Shown: positions 41,306-49,125, counted from the stretch's first letter. The stretch: DNA of 64,000 nucleotides from Kutzneria sp. CA-103260 (GCF_018263855.1 NZ_CP073318.1:5704001-5768000); one strand, 5' to 3'. Program-made: numbers and translations. Notes: generated by a model from the letters alone, not told the origin.

Positions 41306-41334
41306 CCCGTGGGCGGCGACGCGCCGCCCACGGG
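41306..41334. terminator. Bidirectional terminator between DD-peptidase and hydrolase-fold genes
   Basis: Perfect 13-bp stem (CCCGTGGGCGGCG and mirror) with a 3-base loop, between two convergent stop codons. Confidence 0.75.
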
Positions 41335-41341
41335 TCTCACC

Positions 41342-42037
41342 TCACTTCTTCAGGTGCCGCACGAAGAACCGGACCGCGCTGTCGGCCTCGTAGCGGGGCA
41401 GGTCCTTGTGCCGGCCGGTGTTGACGTGCAACGACTTCTCGGCCGAGCCGAAGGCCTCGAACAGGGCGAGGCCGGCCTCACGGGGGATGTGCTCGTCGTC
41501 CCACTGCATGGCGAACTCGACGGGCACGGTGATCCGCTTTGCCGCCTCGGCCACCAGGTCGGGCCAGAACAGGCCGAACGCGGCGGCGGTGATGCGGGAG
41601 TCGGCGGCGGTCAGCGGGATGCCGATGGCGGAGCCCATGTTGAGGCCGAAGTAGCCGACGGGGCCGGCGATCTCGGGCAGCTCCAGCAGCATGTCCAGCA
41701 CCGCCTGCCATTCGGGCACGGCCCGCCGGGCGAGGTCGGCGTTGTAGCGCACGACGATCGGGCCGACCGGTTCGCCGGTGGCCATCGCCCGCTGCATCAG
41801 GGCGATTTCCTCGTCGTCGTACGGGGAGCGGGGCCGGTCGCCGTGGCCGGGGGCGTCGATGGCGGCAGCGGCGAAACCCTGGGCCACCAACAGTTCCGCC
41901 CGTCCGGTCATGGGCGGGGACTTCCGGTCCCGGCCACCGCCGTGGCCCAGCAGCACCAGCGGTGCGGGCAGGGTCTCCGGCAGCCACAGCACACCGGGGA
42001 CATCGCCCACGGTGAAGTCACGTTCGTTGAGGTTCAT
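41342..42037 (-). CDS. Alpha/beta-hydrolase-fold protein with Asn in place of the nucleophile Ser
   Basis: A 231-residue protein similar to dienelactone-hydrolase-like enzymes: LPAPLVLLGHGGGRDRKSPP (oxyanion), GFAAAAIDAPGHGDR, the elbow GPVGYFGLNMGSAIGIP, VEFAMQWDDEHIPREAGLAL (Asp region) and VNTGRHKDLP with the His. The elbow should read G-x-S-x-G; codon AAC gives Asn, so the usual covalent step seems impossible. The fold and other residues are kept. It may be a binding protein or use another mechanism. A 14-bp hairpin sits between promoter space and start and covers the ribosome site. Confidence 0.78.
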   Translation of the reverse strand: MNLNERDFTVGDVPGVLWLPETLPAPLVLLGHGGGRDRKSPPMTGRAELLVAQGFAAAAIDAPGHGDRPRSPYDDEEIALMQRAMATGEPVGPIVVRYNADLARRAVPEWQAVLDMLLELPEIAGPVGYFGLNMGSAIGIPLTAADSRITAAAFGLFWPDLVAEAAKRITVPVEFAMQWDDEHIPREAGLALFEAFGSAEKSLHVNTGRHKDLPRYEADSAVRFFVRHLKK

Positions 42038-42043
42038 GGCAGT

Positions 42044-42082
42044 TCGCCTTTCGGGAGGGCTGTCGGCGCTCCCGAAAGGCGA
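42044..42082 (-). promoter_or_regulatory. 14-bp hairpin covering the ribosome site of the hydrolase-fold gene
   Basis: TCGCCTTTCGGGAG (42044-42057) and its exact mirror (42069-42082) enclose an 11-base loop. On the minus strand the 3' arm contains GAAAGGCGA, the only ribosome-site candidate, six bases before ATG 42037, so translation could be masked when the stem forms. Confidence 0.55.
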
Positions 42083-42301
42083 CAACTACGTCGCCGGCCC
42101 GGCCGTGTCAGGGAGTGGGAGCACCCACGTCGTCACTGCGCACACAGGGCTCACCTCCTCCGGTCGTACCACGGCAGGGCGGGACATTATCAGCCCACGG
42201 GCCGTTCCGTCTCGGATTTATGGCGAGAGGAAGAAGTCACGTTCACGAAGACGTGGCGGTGCTAGCTTGCCTCACGTCAGCCGTGGAAGGGGTTGGGCCC
42301 G

Positions 42302-43312
42302 GTGATCGCTACCACCCAGACGGACAAGTTCGCCGCGTACCTCCGGATGTTGAAGGACCGCAGCGGGCGCGGGTTCGACCGCCTCGGCAAGCAGGCCGGC
42401 GTGAGCGGGTCGAGCCTGCACCGCTACTGCTCGGGCCTGAGCGTGCCGTCGGACTACCGGGTGGTGCACAGCTTCGGCAAGGTGTGCGGGGCCAGCGCGG
42501 ACGAACTCCGGGAGCTGCACCAACTCTGGGCGCTGGCCGACGCCGAACGCGACACGCCGCCCCCAGCAGCGCCCCATGACCCGGCAGAGCCCCAGAACCC
42601 GCCGGCGCCGGCAGAGCCGAAACTGCGAAGATGGCTGACCTCCCGCTACGCCGTCGTCGCCGCGGCCGCGGTGGTGTTGCTGGCTGGCGGGCTGGTCTGG
42701 TTCCTGCGGGCCCCGAGCAGCGCCGAGGGCCTGTCCACGGCGGACGGCGGCCGGGTGCTGTTCTCCGCCGCCTGCCCCACCGTCAACATGGGCGAGCACG
42801 ACGAGTGCGTCAACGAGGTGCAGACCCTGTTGTCCAAGGCGCACACCACGATCTCGGTGGACAGCGACTTCGGCCCGGAGACCCTGCGCCGGGTCACGGC
42901 CTTCCAGGTGCTGTCCGGCCTGCCGCCCAAGGGCATCGTGGACACGGCCACCAAGCAGGCGCTCTACGCCGGCCGGACGAACATGACCACCTGGACGCCG
43001 CAACAGGTCGAGCAGAAGATCCGCGAGGTGTTCACCGAGGATCCGGACACGGCGGTGGCAATCGCCCGCTGCGCGTCCTTCCTGGACCCGCTGTACGTGC
43101 TGCCCAACTCCAACGGCAGCCGCAACTGGGGCGTCTTCCAGATCTCCGACTACCGCCTGCAACAGCAGGGCGGCACGCCGCTCAAGGCGTTCGACCCGGC
43201 GTGGAACATCGAGGCCGCCCACAAGCTGTGGGCGGTGGACCACGACTTCCACGACTGGCCGTCGTGCCAGGCGGCGCTGACCTCCAGCCCGAACCCCTCG
43301 CCGTCGAGGTAG
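42302..43312 (+). CDS. Membrane HTH protein with peptidoglycan-binding and degenerate transglycosylase domains
   Basis: A 336-residue one-pass protein. Cytoplasmic XRE-type HTH at 1-70 (FAAYLRMLKDRSGRGFDRLG, KQAGVSGSSLHRYCSGLSVP), Pro-rich linker, membrane helix near 115-135 (YAVVAAAAVVLLAGGLVWFL), then an external PG_binding_1 domain (VNEVQTLLSKAHTTISVDSD, FGPETLRRVTAFQVLSGLPP) and an SLT/lysozyme-like domain (EDPDTAVAIARCASFLDP, NGSRNWGVFQISDY). In active relatives the motif is ARCES with catalytic Glu; here it is ARCAS. It may sense wall fragments and signal to DNA. GTG 42302 has GAAGGGG upstream. M15 and GH25 genes lie on the opposite strand beside it. Confidence 0.8.
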   Translation: MIATTQTDKFAAYLRMLKDRSGRGFDRLGKQAGVSGSSLHRYCSGLSVPSDYRVVHSFGKVCGASADELRELHQLWALADAERDTPPPAAPHDPAEPQNPPAPAEPKLRRWLTSRYAVVAAAAVVLLAGGLVWFLRAPSSAEGLSTADGGRVLFSAACPTVNMGEHDECVNEVQTLLSKAHTTISVDSDFGPETLRRVTAFQVLSGLPPKGIVDTATKQALYAGRTNMTTWTPQQVEQKIREVFTEDPDTAVAIARCASFLDPLYVLPNSNGSRNWGVFQISDYRLQQQGGTPLKAFDPAWNIEAAHKLWAVDHDFHDWPSCQAALTSSPNPSPSR

Positions 43313-43328
43313 CGCCGCCCTCGGGCAC

Positions 43329-44069
43329 TCAGACGGTGCCGTTCTCCCACCACCAGGCACGGCCCAGATCCGCGCGGCTGTCCACGTGCTGGTGGTCGGT
43401 GTTGTACGTCTCCAGGCCGGAGAAGCCGCAGGTCTCCGCGTGCTGGTAGACGGTCTTGTTGGCCACGCCCGGCACGTCCAGGTCGGCGGCGTTGCCGTAG
43501 AGGTGCATGCTGTCGCTGGCCCCGCCGATGTCCTTGTTGTGCTGGATGGAGCGGAAGCCGGAGTTCACCGTGATCGGCTTGTCGCCGAGCTTCTTGCGCA
43601 GCGCCTCCAGCTTGTACATGAGGCGTCGCGCGTTCTCCTTCGCCGATGCGGCGCTCACCTTGCCGTCGTTGAAGGTGCCGCTGACCCGGTCGGTGAACTC
43701 GACCCAGTTGAAGTGCAGGGTGGAGCCGTCGGACTGCTCCAGCGAGTTCAGCTTGGCCTGGGTGTTCGGGCCGACCTCGCCGTCGGCGGACAGGCCGTAG
43801 GCGGCCTGGAAGCGCTTGACCGCGGCCAGCGTGCCGGGGCCGAAGTCGCCGTCGATGCTGACCCGGGTCTGGCTGGCGCTGGACGCGGCCCAGCCGGCCA
43901 CCCGGATCTGCAGCTCGGTGACGTCCGCGCCGGTCGAGCCCGACGTGAGGGTGCGCGACCAAGGGTACGCCTGCGCCGTGCCGGCCAGCAGCGTCGGCGC
44001 GAGCACCGCACCGGCGCCGACGACCAGCGCCCCGCGCAGCATCGCCCGGCGGCTCATGGAGAGGTTCAT
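43329..44069 (-). CDS. Secreted M15 peptidase with peptidoglycan-binding domain
   Basis: A 246-residue exported protein. Tat-type signal (MSRRAMLRGALVVGAGAVLA, cleavage near AQAYP). PG_binding_1 domain at about 45-110 (VTELQIRVAGWAASSASQTR, IDGDFGPGTLAAVKRFQAAY). The catalytic domain resembles zinc D-Ala-D-Ala peptidases: ITVNSGFRSIQHNKDIGG, SMHLYGNAADLDVPG (His and Asp zinc ligands) and TDHQHVDS (His). It would cut peptidoglycan stem peptides or cross-links. ATG 44069 has AAGGGACG upstream. The GH25 gene lies 32 bases upstream on the same strand, so they form one operon. Confidence 0.87.
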   Translation of the reverse strand: MNLSMSRRAMLRGALVVGAGAVLAPTLLAGTAQAYPWSRTLTSGSTGADVTELQIRVAGWAASSASQTRVSIDGDFGPGTLAAVKRFQAAYGLSADGEVGPNTQAKLNSLEQSDGSTLHFNWVEFTDRVSGTFNDGKVSAASAKENARRLMYKLEALRKKLGDKPITVNSGFRSIQHNKDIGGASDSMHLYGNAADLDVPGVANKTVYQHAETCGFSGLETYNTDHQHVDSRADLGRAWWWENGTV

Positions 44070-44101
44070 CGTCGTCCCTTTCAGAAGGCCAGCTGGAAGT
44101 G

Positions 44102-45433
44102 CTACTTGTTGGCCAGGCGGTCCAGATCCGCCTGCGTGCCGTTGAAGACGTCGGCGGTCGACGGGGCCTGGAGGCCGTCCGGGATCGCCGCGTCGGTGTA
44201 CTGCCACATCAGCCACGTCGAGGAGCCGGCCGGCAGCGGCGGCGCGGTGATGGACCGCCGGTAGTCGGCCAACTGCATGGGATAACCGGCGAAGGCCGTG
44301 GTGGAGCCATAGCAGTCGTCGATCACCGACTTCTGGGTGTAGATGATCGGTGTGCGGCCGAACGCCGCCTGCACCTTGTCCAGCCACGCCTTGGCGTCGG
44401 CGACGGTGCCGAAGGCCGGGCAGCCGCCGGTGCCGTCGTCGGCCCGTTCGAAGTCGAGGATCGGCGGCAGGTCACCGGGGCGCTTGCCGGTGTAGCCGGT
44501 GGCCTTGACCGCCGCGATGAAGCGGTCCGCCTGCGCGCCGCCGGTGTTGGCGGCGGAGGCCGTGTAGTAGTGGTAGGGCGCGACGTCCAGGCCGGCGTTG
44601 TGCGCGGCCGGCAGGTCGGTGGCCAGGTAGTCGTCGGTGACATTGGTGCCGCGCGTGGCCTTGACCGTCGCGATCTCCACGCCGGACGCCTTCACCGCGG
44701 CCCAGTTGATCGGCGCGCCGTTGGGGTGCTGGTACTTGGCGGTGTCGATGCCGTCGATGGCGTAGCCGGCGGGCTTGGGCGGGGCGCAGTAGGCGTTGCG
44801 GCTCGACCAGTCCGTGAGCTTGGCCCAGGTGTTCGCCCCGACCACGCCGTCCGCGCTGAGGTTGTTGCAGCGCTGGAAGTCCTCGACCCGGCCCTGCGTG
44901 CCGCCGCCGAAGTTGCCGTCGATCGTCAGCGGCGCGTAGTGCACGGGGTCCATGGCCAGGTTGAGGCGGCACTGCACCTCTTTGACGTCCGCGCCGGTCG
45001 CCCCCTGCTTGACCGTCGGCTGCGAGGTGCTGTGTCCGCACACGACGCTCTGCGCCGCCGTAGAGGTGCCCGTGGTACCGCACTTGCGCGGGTGGGCCGC
45101 CCACGTGTTCAGCGCGGCCCACGTGTTCGGACCGACGCTGCCGTCCACGCTCAGGCCCGCGCACTGCTGGAACACCCGCACACGGGCGTCCGTGGCCGGG
45201 CCGAACGACCCGTCGGCGCCGATCGGCGTGTACTTGCTGAGCTTGGTGGCCAGGTTGAGCTCGCACTGGGCTTCGACGGTGTCCGCACCCGTCGCGCCCT
45301 GCTTGAGGGTCGGCTGGGTGCTGCTGTGCCCGCAGACCGAGGTCGCGGCGGCGGCAGCCGATGCGGACCCCACGACCGCACCGGATGTCGCCGCCGCGAG
45401 CAGGAGAGCCGCCACAAGGGCCCTGATGACCAT
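44102..45433 (-). CDS. Secreted GH25 muramidase with two peptidoglycan-binding domains
   Basis: A 443-residue exported lysozyme-like enzyme. Signal: VIRALVAALLLAAATSGAVV. Two PG_binding repeats, each CGHS(S/T)(T/S)QPTxKQGATGAD ... C, followed by an Asn-Thr-Trp mark (GPNTWAALNTW, GANTWAKLTDW). The GH25 domain from about 230 has IDGIDTAKYQHPNGAPINWA, ATVKATRGTNVTDDYLATDL, the catalytic DFE in LPPILDFERADDG, and LMWQYTDAAIP. GH25 enzymes cut between N-acetylmuramic acid and N-acetylglucosamine. It is transcribed with the M15 peptidase. Cysteines in each repeat suggest disulfides outside the cell. Confidence 0.88.
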   Translation of the reverse strand: MVIRALVAALLLAAATSGAVVGSASAAAAATSVCGHSSTQPTLKQGATGADTVEAQCELNLATKLSKYTPIGADGSFGPATDARVRVFQQCAGLSVDGSVGPNTWAALNTWAAHPRKCGTTGTSTAAQSVVCGHSTSQPTVKQGATGADVKEVQCRLNLAMDPVHYAPLTIDGNFGGGTQGRVEDFQRCNNLSADGVVGANTWAKLTDWSSRNAYCAPPKPAGYAIDGIDTAKYQHPNGAPINWAAVKASGVEIATVKATRGTNVTDDYLATDLPAAHNAGLDVAPYHYYTASAANTGGAQADRFIAAVKATGYTGKRPGDLPPILDFERADDGTGGCPAFGTVADAKAWLDKVQAAFGRTPIIYTQKSVIDDCYGSTTAFAGYPMQLADYRRSITAPPLPAGSSTWLMWQYTDAAIPDGLQAPSTADVFNGTQADLDRLANK

Positions 45434-45662
45434 GTCTTCCCCCGTGATGAGAGGCCGGGGTCTCCCGACGGCACGAGGCTGGCACCAGGGTCCCGTCCCC
45501 GTCCTCCGACCGCGGCCGTGACGGGAAGCGGGGACGTCCCAACGGCCGTTGACCTGCTGGAACGCGGCGGCGCTGGGACGGTGCTGGGATACCGCGCAGG
45601 AAAGACCGGTGAAGGCGGCGCCCGCCGACGGCGGTTCATTTCAATGGACATGTTCAGCATTG

Positions 45663-45678
45663 TCTGACTAAAGTCAGA
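45663..45678. promoter_or_regulatory. MarR-type operator TCTGACT-AA-AGTCAGA
   Basis: A perfect 7-bp inverted repeat with a 2-base centre lies 3 bases before the ATG of the MarR-GNAT fusion, the expected place for autorepression. Confidence 0.65.
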
Positions 45679-45681
45679 GAT

Positions 45682-46539
45682 ATGGACGCGGAGTTGGTGA
45701 CCCAGGTGCGGCGGTTCAACCGCACCGTCACGCAGCGGGTCGGGGCCCTGAACGACCACTACCTGGGTAGCGACCGGCCGCTGGGCGAGGCGCGGCTGCT
45801 GTGGGAGATCAGCGACGGCCGGGACCTCCGATCGCTGCGCGCGACGCTGGGTCTGGACTCCGGCTACCTGAGCCGGCTGCTGCGCTCGCTGGAGGCCGCC
45901 GGTCTCGTGACCGTGCAGGCCGATCCGGCCGACCGGCGGGTGCGGGTGGCCCAGCTGACCACCGCCGGCAAACGTGAGCGCCAGGCGCTGGACCGCGGCA
46001 GCGACGGCGTGGCCGAGGCGATGCTCTCCCCACTGTCCGAACGCCAGCGGCAGCGGCTGGTCGCCGCCATGGCCGACGTGGAACGCCTGCTGCGCGCCGG
46101 AATGGTGGAGATCGAAGCGGTTGCTCCCGATCATCCCGAGGCGGTGCGGTGCGTGCGGGCCTACTTCGCCGATCTGGCCGTGCTGTTCGAGGACGGCTTC
46201 GACGGTGACGTCGTGCTCCAGCCCGACGTCGAGCAGGTGCTGCTGGCCCGGCTCGACGGGGAGCCGATCGGCTGCGTCGCCATGTACGAGCCGGAACCCG
46301 GCGTGTGCGAGATGAAGCGGATGTGGGTGCACGAGTCGGCCCGGGGCCTCGGACTCGGCCGGCGGCTGCTGGTTGAGCTGGAGGCCGTGGCCCGGCAGCG
46401 GGGCGCGGGCTCCATCCGGCTGGAGACCAACCGCTCGCTGACCGAGGCCATCGCCCTCTACCGGTCGGCCGGCTTCGAGGAAGTCGCGCCGTTCAACGCC
46501 GAACCCCACGCGCACCACTGGTTCCGCAAGACCCTCTAG
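45682..46539 (+). CDS. MarR-GNAT fusion: regulator with acetyltransferase domain
   Basis: A 285-residue two-domain protein. Residues 1-145 form a MarR winged helix (LVTQVRRFNRTVTQRVGALN, LRATLGLDSGYLSRLLRSLE, VQADPADRRVRVAQLTTAGK). Residues 150-285 form a GNAT domain with GEPIGCVAMYEPEPGVCEMK, the acetyl-CoA loop RGLGLGRRLLVELEAVARQR and LETNRSLTEAIALYRSAGFE. MarR-GNAT fusions are known in actinomycetes, but the substrate is not clear. An upstream palindrome suggests autoregulation. A very long perfect palindrome follows the stop. Confidence 0.88.
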   Translation: MDAELVTQVRRFNRTVTQRVGALNDHYLGSDRPLGEARLLWEISDGRDLRSLRATLGLDSGYLSRLLRSLEAAGLVTVQADPADRRVRVAQLTTAGKRERQALDRGSDGVAEAMLSPLSERQRQRLVAAMADVERLLRAGMVEIEAVAPDHPEAVRCVRAYFADLAVLFEDGFDGDVVLQPDVEQVLLARLDGEPIGCVAMYEPEPGVCEMKRMWVHESARGLGLGRRLLVELEAVARQRGAGSIRLETNRSLTEAIALYRSAGFEEVAPFNAEPHAHHWFRKTL

Positions 46540-46552
46540 GCTCCCGGTTTGT

Positions 46553-46605
46553 GCTCGGAAGGGGGCTTTCCTGGCGTTGAACGCCAGGAAAGCCCCCTTC
46601 CGAGC
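46553..46605. terminator. 26-bp perfect palindrome between convergent genes (repeat family member)
   Basis: GCTCGGAAGGGGGCTTTCC and onward forms a 26-bp perfect stem around a single central G. It separates the MarR-GNAT and ribosomal-protection genes. The core GTTGAACGCCAGGAAAG resembles the repeat copies near 21.2 and 53.2 kb. Confidence 0.8.
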
Positions 46606-46606
46606 A

Positions 46607-48436
46607 TCAGGGGCGGGTGGTGACCGGGCGGTAGCCGCCGAAGCGGGCGGTCAGCACACCTTCGCCGCCGGTCAGGCCGGGCAGCAGGCGTTGGAACTCC
46701 CGCAGCCTGGCCGTGGGCAGCACGGCGTCGACCCGGTTGGGCGCGGTCGGGGTCTCGGGCAGGCCGCCGTGCCGGACCAGGGCCGTGAGCACCGCGCTCA
46801 GCGACTCCGCCGGCACCTCCAACTCCACCTCCTCCCACGGCTCGCACACCACGGTTCCCGCGCGCCGCAACGCTTCCGCGAGGACGAGCGGCGTCAGGCC
46901 ACGGAAGTCCGCGGCAGTGCTGACCGGGCTGCAATAGCCGGTGTGGGTCAACGTGACCACACAGTCCGGGACTTGCCAGCCTTGCCGGCCTTCCCCGAGC
47001 GTGGCGCGCACGGTTTCCTCGATGGCGGTCAGGAATGCCGCCGGCAGCGACCCGCGCTCGGCCTCCAGGCGGAACACAACCCCGGAATCCCCCGGCTCGA
47101 CACGGAGTCCGATGGTGGCGACGTGCAAGGTCTCCCCCATCATCGTCACCGCATGCCCAACGCCCTTGATCCGCTCGACGCAGACCACCCGTGGCGCGGA
47201 GAACTCCGCTGCCACGCCGAATTCCTCGTTGAGGCGGGCCGCGATCACCTCCCGCTGCACTTCACCGAAGAGGGAGACGACGAGGCTGCCGGCACTCGGT
47301 CCCCACCGCACGTCGATCAGCGGATCCTGGTCGGCGAGCCGGGTCAGGCCGGTGAACAGCCGGTCCGGATGTTCAGCCGTCACCACGGTTTCCAGAGTCG
47401 GCAGGCGGAACCGGGTCGGGCGCGGGTCCGCCGCGGTCGCGCCCAGCCGGTCGCCGACGCGCAGGCCCGGCAGGCCGGTGATGCGGGCGATCCCGCCGGC
47501 CGGCACCCGGGTACGTTCCCGCGCGGCGTCCAGCACCCCGGTGACGACACCGGATTCGACGACCACCGCGCCGGAGCGGTCCCGCCGGGCGAAGCTGACC
47601 CGGTCTCGCGCGGCCAGGGAACCGCCGAACAGACGGGCGACCGCCGACCGGCCGCCGTCGTACTCCACCGCGAACACCACGCCGTCCAGTTCCCCGTCCG
47701 CAACGGGATCGACCGACGGCAACAGGTCCACGATCGCCCGGCGCAGGGATTCCATGCCCGCCCCGGTGACGGCCGAGCCGAACAGCACCGGATACACGAT
47801 CCCCTGGCGGGCCTGTTGGCGGAGTTCTTCGTTCAGCAGCACCGGATCAATGCCGTCCACATAGGACCTCAACGCCGCATCGCTACGTTCGGCCAGCACC
47901 TCGGCCAACTCCACACCGGGTTCGAGGTCGACGACGTCGGCTTCCCTGGTGCCCACCTGTACTGGTCGGTTCAGCGGGACCGTGTCCGAGCCGAGCAGGC
48001 GGCGAATGTCCTTGAGCAGGTCGGCATGCCGGGCGCCACGGCGGTCGATCTTGTTCACGAACAGGATCGTCGGCACGCCGGCCGCACGCAGGGTCCGCAT
48101 CAGCACACGGGTGTGCGCCTGCACGCCTTCCACCGCCGACAGCACCAGAATCGCGCCGTCCAGCACCCCCAGCGCCCGTTCCACCTCGGCCACGAAGTCG
48201 GTGTGCCCGGGCGTGTCGATCAGGTGCACACGACGATCGGCCATGGTGAAGGCCGCCACCGCGGAACGGATCGTGATCCCCCGGCGGCGTTCCAGGTCCA
48301 TGCCGTCGGTGGTGGTGCTGCCGTCGTCGACCGAGCCGAGGCGGCCGATGGCCCCGGCGTCGAAGAGCAGGCGTTCGGTGAGGCTGGTCTTACCGGCGTC
48401 GACGTGCGCGACAATGCCGAGATTGAGCATCCGCAT
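46607..48436 (-). CDS. Ribosomal-protection GTPase (TetM/OtrA-type tetracycline resistance family)
   Basis: A 609-residue EF-G-like translational GTPase. G1 AHVDAGKTSLTERLL, switch I GITIRSAVAAF, G3 DTPGHTDFV, G4 VNKIDRRGA, then domain II, III, IV and V homologies (GKV-free; TLETVVTAEHPDRLFTGLTR, VSLFGEVQREVIAARLNEEF, ETVRATLGEGRQGWQVPDCV, YCSPVSTAADFRGLTPLVLA). These proteins eject tetracyclines from the ribosome. At 609 residues it is shorter than TetM (639) and OtrA, so drug specificity is inferred. AAGGACC lies upstream of ATG 48436; an in-frame ATG follows at 48430. A leader ORF overlaps the start by 47 bases and a WhiB7-like promoter lies upstream. Confidence 0.86.
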   Translation of the reverse strand: MRMLNLGIVAHVDAGKTSLTERLLFDAGAIGRLGSVDDGSTTTDGMDLERRRGITIRSAVAAFTMADRRVHLIDTPGHTDFVAEVERALGVLDGAILVLSAVEGVQAHTRVLMRTLRAAGVPTILFVNKIDRRGARHADLLKDIRRLLGSDTVPLNRPVQVGTREADVVDLEPGVELAEVLAERSDAALRSYVDGIDPVLLNEELRQQARQGIVYPVLFGSAVTGAGMESLRRAIVDLLPSVDPVADGELDGVVFAVEYDGGRSAVARLFGGSLAARDRVSFARRDRSGAVVVESGVVTGVLDAARERTRVPAGGIARITGLPGLRVGDRLGATAADPRPTRFRLPTLETVVTAEHPDRLFTGLTRLADQDPLIDVRWGPSAGSLVVSLFGEVQREVIAARLNEEFGVAAEFSAPRVVCVERIKGVGHAVTMMGETLHVATIGLRVEPGDSGVVFRLEAERGSLPAAFLTAIEETVRATLGEGRQGWQVPDCVVTLTHTGYCSPVSTAADFRGLTPLVLAEALRRAGTVVCEPWEEVELEVPAESLSAVLTALVRHGGLPETPTAPNRVDAVLPTARLREFQRLLPGLTGGEGVLTARFGGYRPVTTRP

Positions 48437-48500
48437 GCGGGGTGAGGTCCTTACGTGCGAGCGAACGACAGCGGATGGGGCCTGTCGTCACTCGGCGCAT
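48390..48500 (-). CDS. Leader ORF overlapping the start of the ribosomal-protection gene
   Basis: ATG 48500, with GGGAGG at 48505-48510, opens a 36-codon frame beginning MRRVTTGPIRCRSLARKDLT that is very rich in Arg and ends at a TAA inside the GTPase P-loop codons. It is in a different frame from the main gene. The ribosome site is better than that of the GTPase itself. It probably regulates the gene by translation or stalling; a function for the peptide itself is doubtful. Confidence 0.55.
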   Translation of the reverse strand: MRRVTTGPIRCRSLARKDLTPHADAQSRHCRARRRR

Positions 48501-48527
48501 GGAACCTCCCGGATCACGGAAGCCCGG

Positions 48528-48566
48528 ACCGTAGCAGGGCCGCCCGATCGGCCGCACCCGATTTTC
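48528..48566 (-). promoter_or_regulatory. WhiB7-like promoter of the ribosomal-protection gene
   Basis: On the minus strand GAAAAT (48561-48566) is followed by CGG, a -35-like GTGCGG (48552-48557), 18 bases, and -10 TACGGT (48528-48533). WhiB7-dependent promoters carry a short A/T run just before a weak -35 box (AAAATCGGTTGTGG-like), and they drive intrinsic resistance genes. The predicted start lies about 20 bases before the leader ORF. Confidence 0.6.
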
Positions 48567-48588
48567 GGCCGAGGGGACCCTTTGCTTG

Positions 48589-48609
48589 ATCTATCGAGTT
48601 ACGATAGAT
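48589..48609. promoter_or_regulatory. ATCTATCG-n5-CGATAGAT operator upstream of the DUF2975 gene
   Basis: Perfect 8-bp arms around AGTTA, 31 bases before the DUF2975 start; TCGATAGG further downstream repeats part of the motif. A regulator of the TetR or XRE type could bind; the small HTH protein of the operon is a candidate. Confidence 0.5.
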
Positions 48610-48639
48610 TCCTGCCGCGAATCGATAGGAGGACAGGTC

Positions 48640-49125
48640 ATGGGCAAGCTGACCGTGCACGCGTTGCGCGCCGTGCTCGCGGTGGTGCTCGTCGGCACCG
48701 TGCTCATCCAGGCGGGCATGGTGTGGGCGTTGATCGCCAAACCGGTGGAGGGGTCGCTCCCGCTGACCCCGCTGCGCCTGATCACGATCCTGGGCATGGT
48801 GACGGTCCAGGTCACCCTGGTGTGCGTGTGGCGGCTGGTGACGATGGTGCGACGCGGCACCGTGTTCTCCCCCGCCGCCTTCCGGTACGTGGACATCGTG
48901 ATCGGCGCGATCGTGGCGGCGGCCCTGGTGTGGTTCGCGGTCACGGCCATCAACGCGCCGGGCCAGCGCGACGACCCGGGCGTCTCGCTCATCATGGGCG
49001 GGATCGGCGTCGCCATCCTGGGGGTCGCGCTCATCGTGCTCGTGCTGCGGATGCTGCTCGCCCAGGCCGTCGCCCGCGACGTCGAGGCGTCGCAGCTGCG
49101 GGCCGAGCTGGACGAGGTGATCTGA
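48640..49125 (+). CDS. DUF2975-type membrane protein
   Basis: A 161-residue protein with four hydrophobic helices (VLAVVLVGTVLIQAGMVWAL, LITILGMVTVQVTLVCVW, VIGAIVAAALVWFAVTAINA, GIGVAILGVALIVLVLRMLL) matching DUF2975. The MVRRGTVFSPAAFRYVD segment between helices 2 and 3 is typical. Its stop overlaps the start of a small XRE protein (TGATG), the usual partner. AGGAGG precedes the ATG. Function unknown, possibly a membrane input for the regulator. Confidence 0.8.
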   Translation: MGKLTVHALRAVLAVVLVGTVLIQAGMVWALIAKPVEGSLPLTPLRLITILGMVTVQVTLVCVWRLVTMVRRGTVFSPAAFRYVDIVIGAIVAAALVWFAVTAINAPGQRDDPGVSLIMGGIGVAILGVALIVLVLRMLLAQAVARDVEASQLRAELDEVI

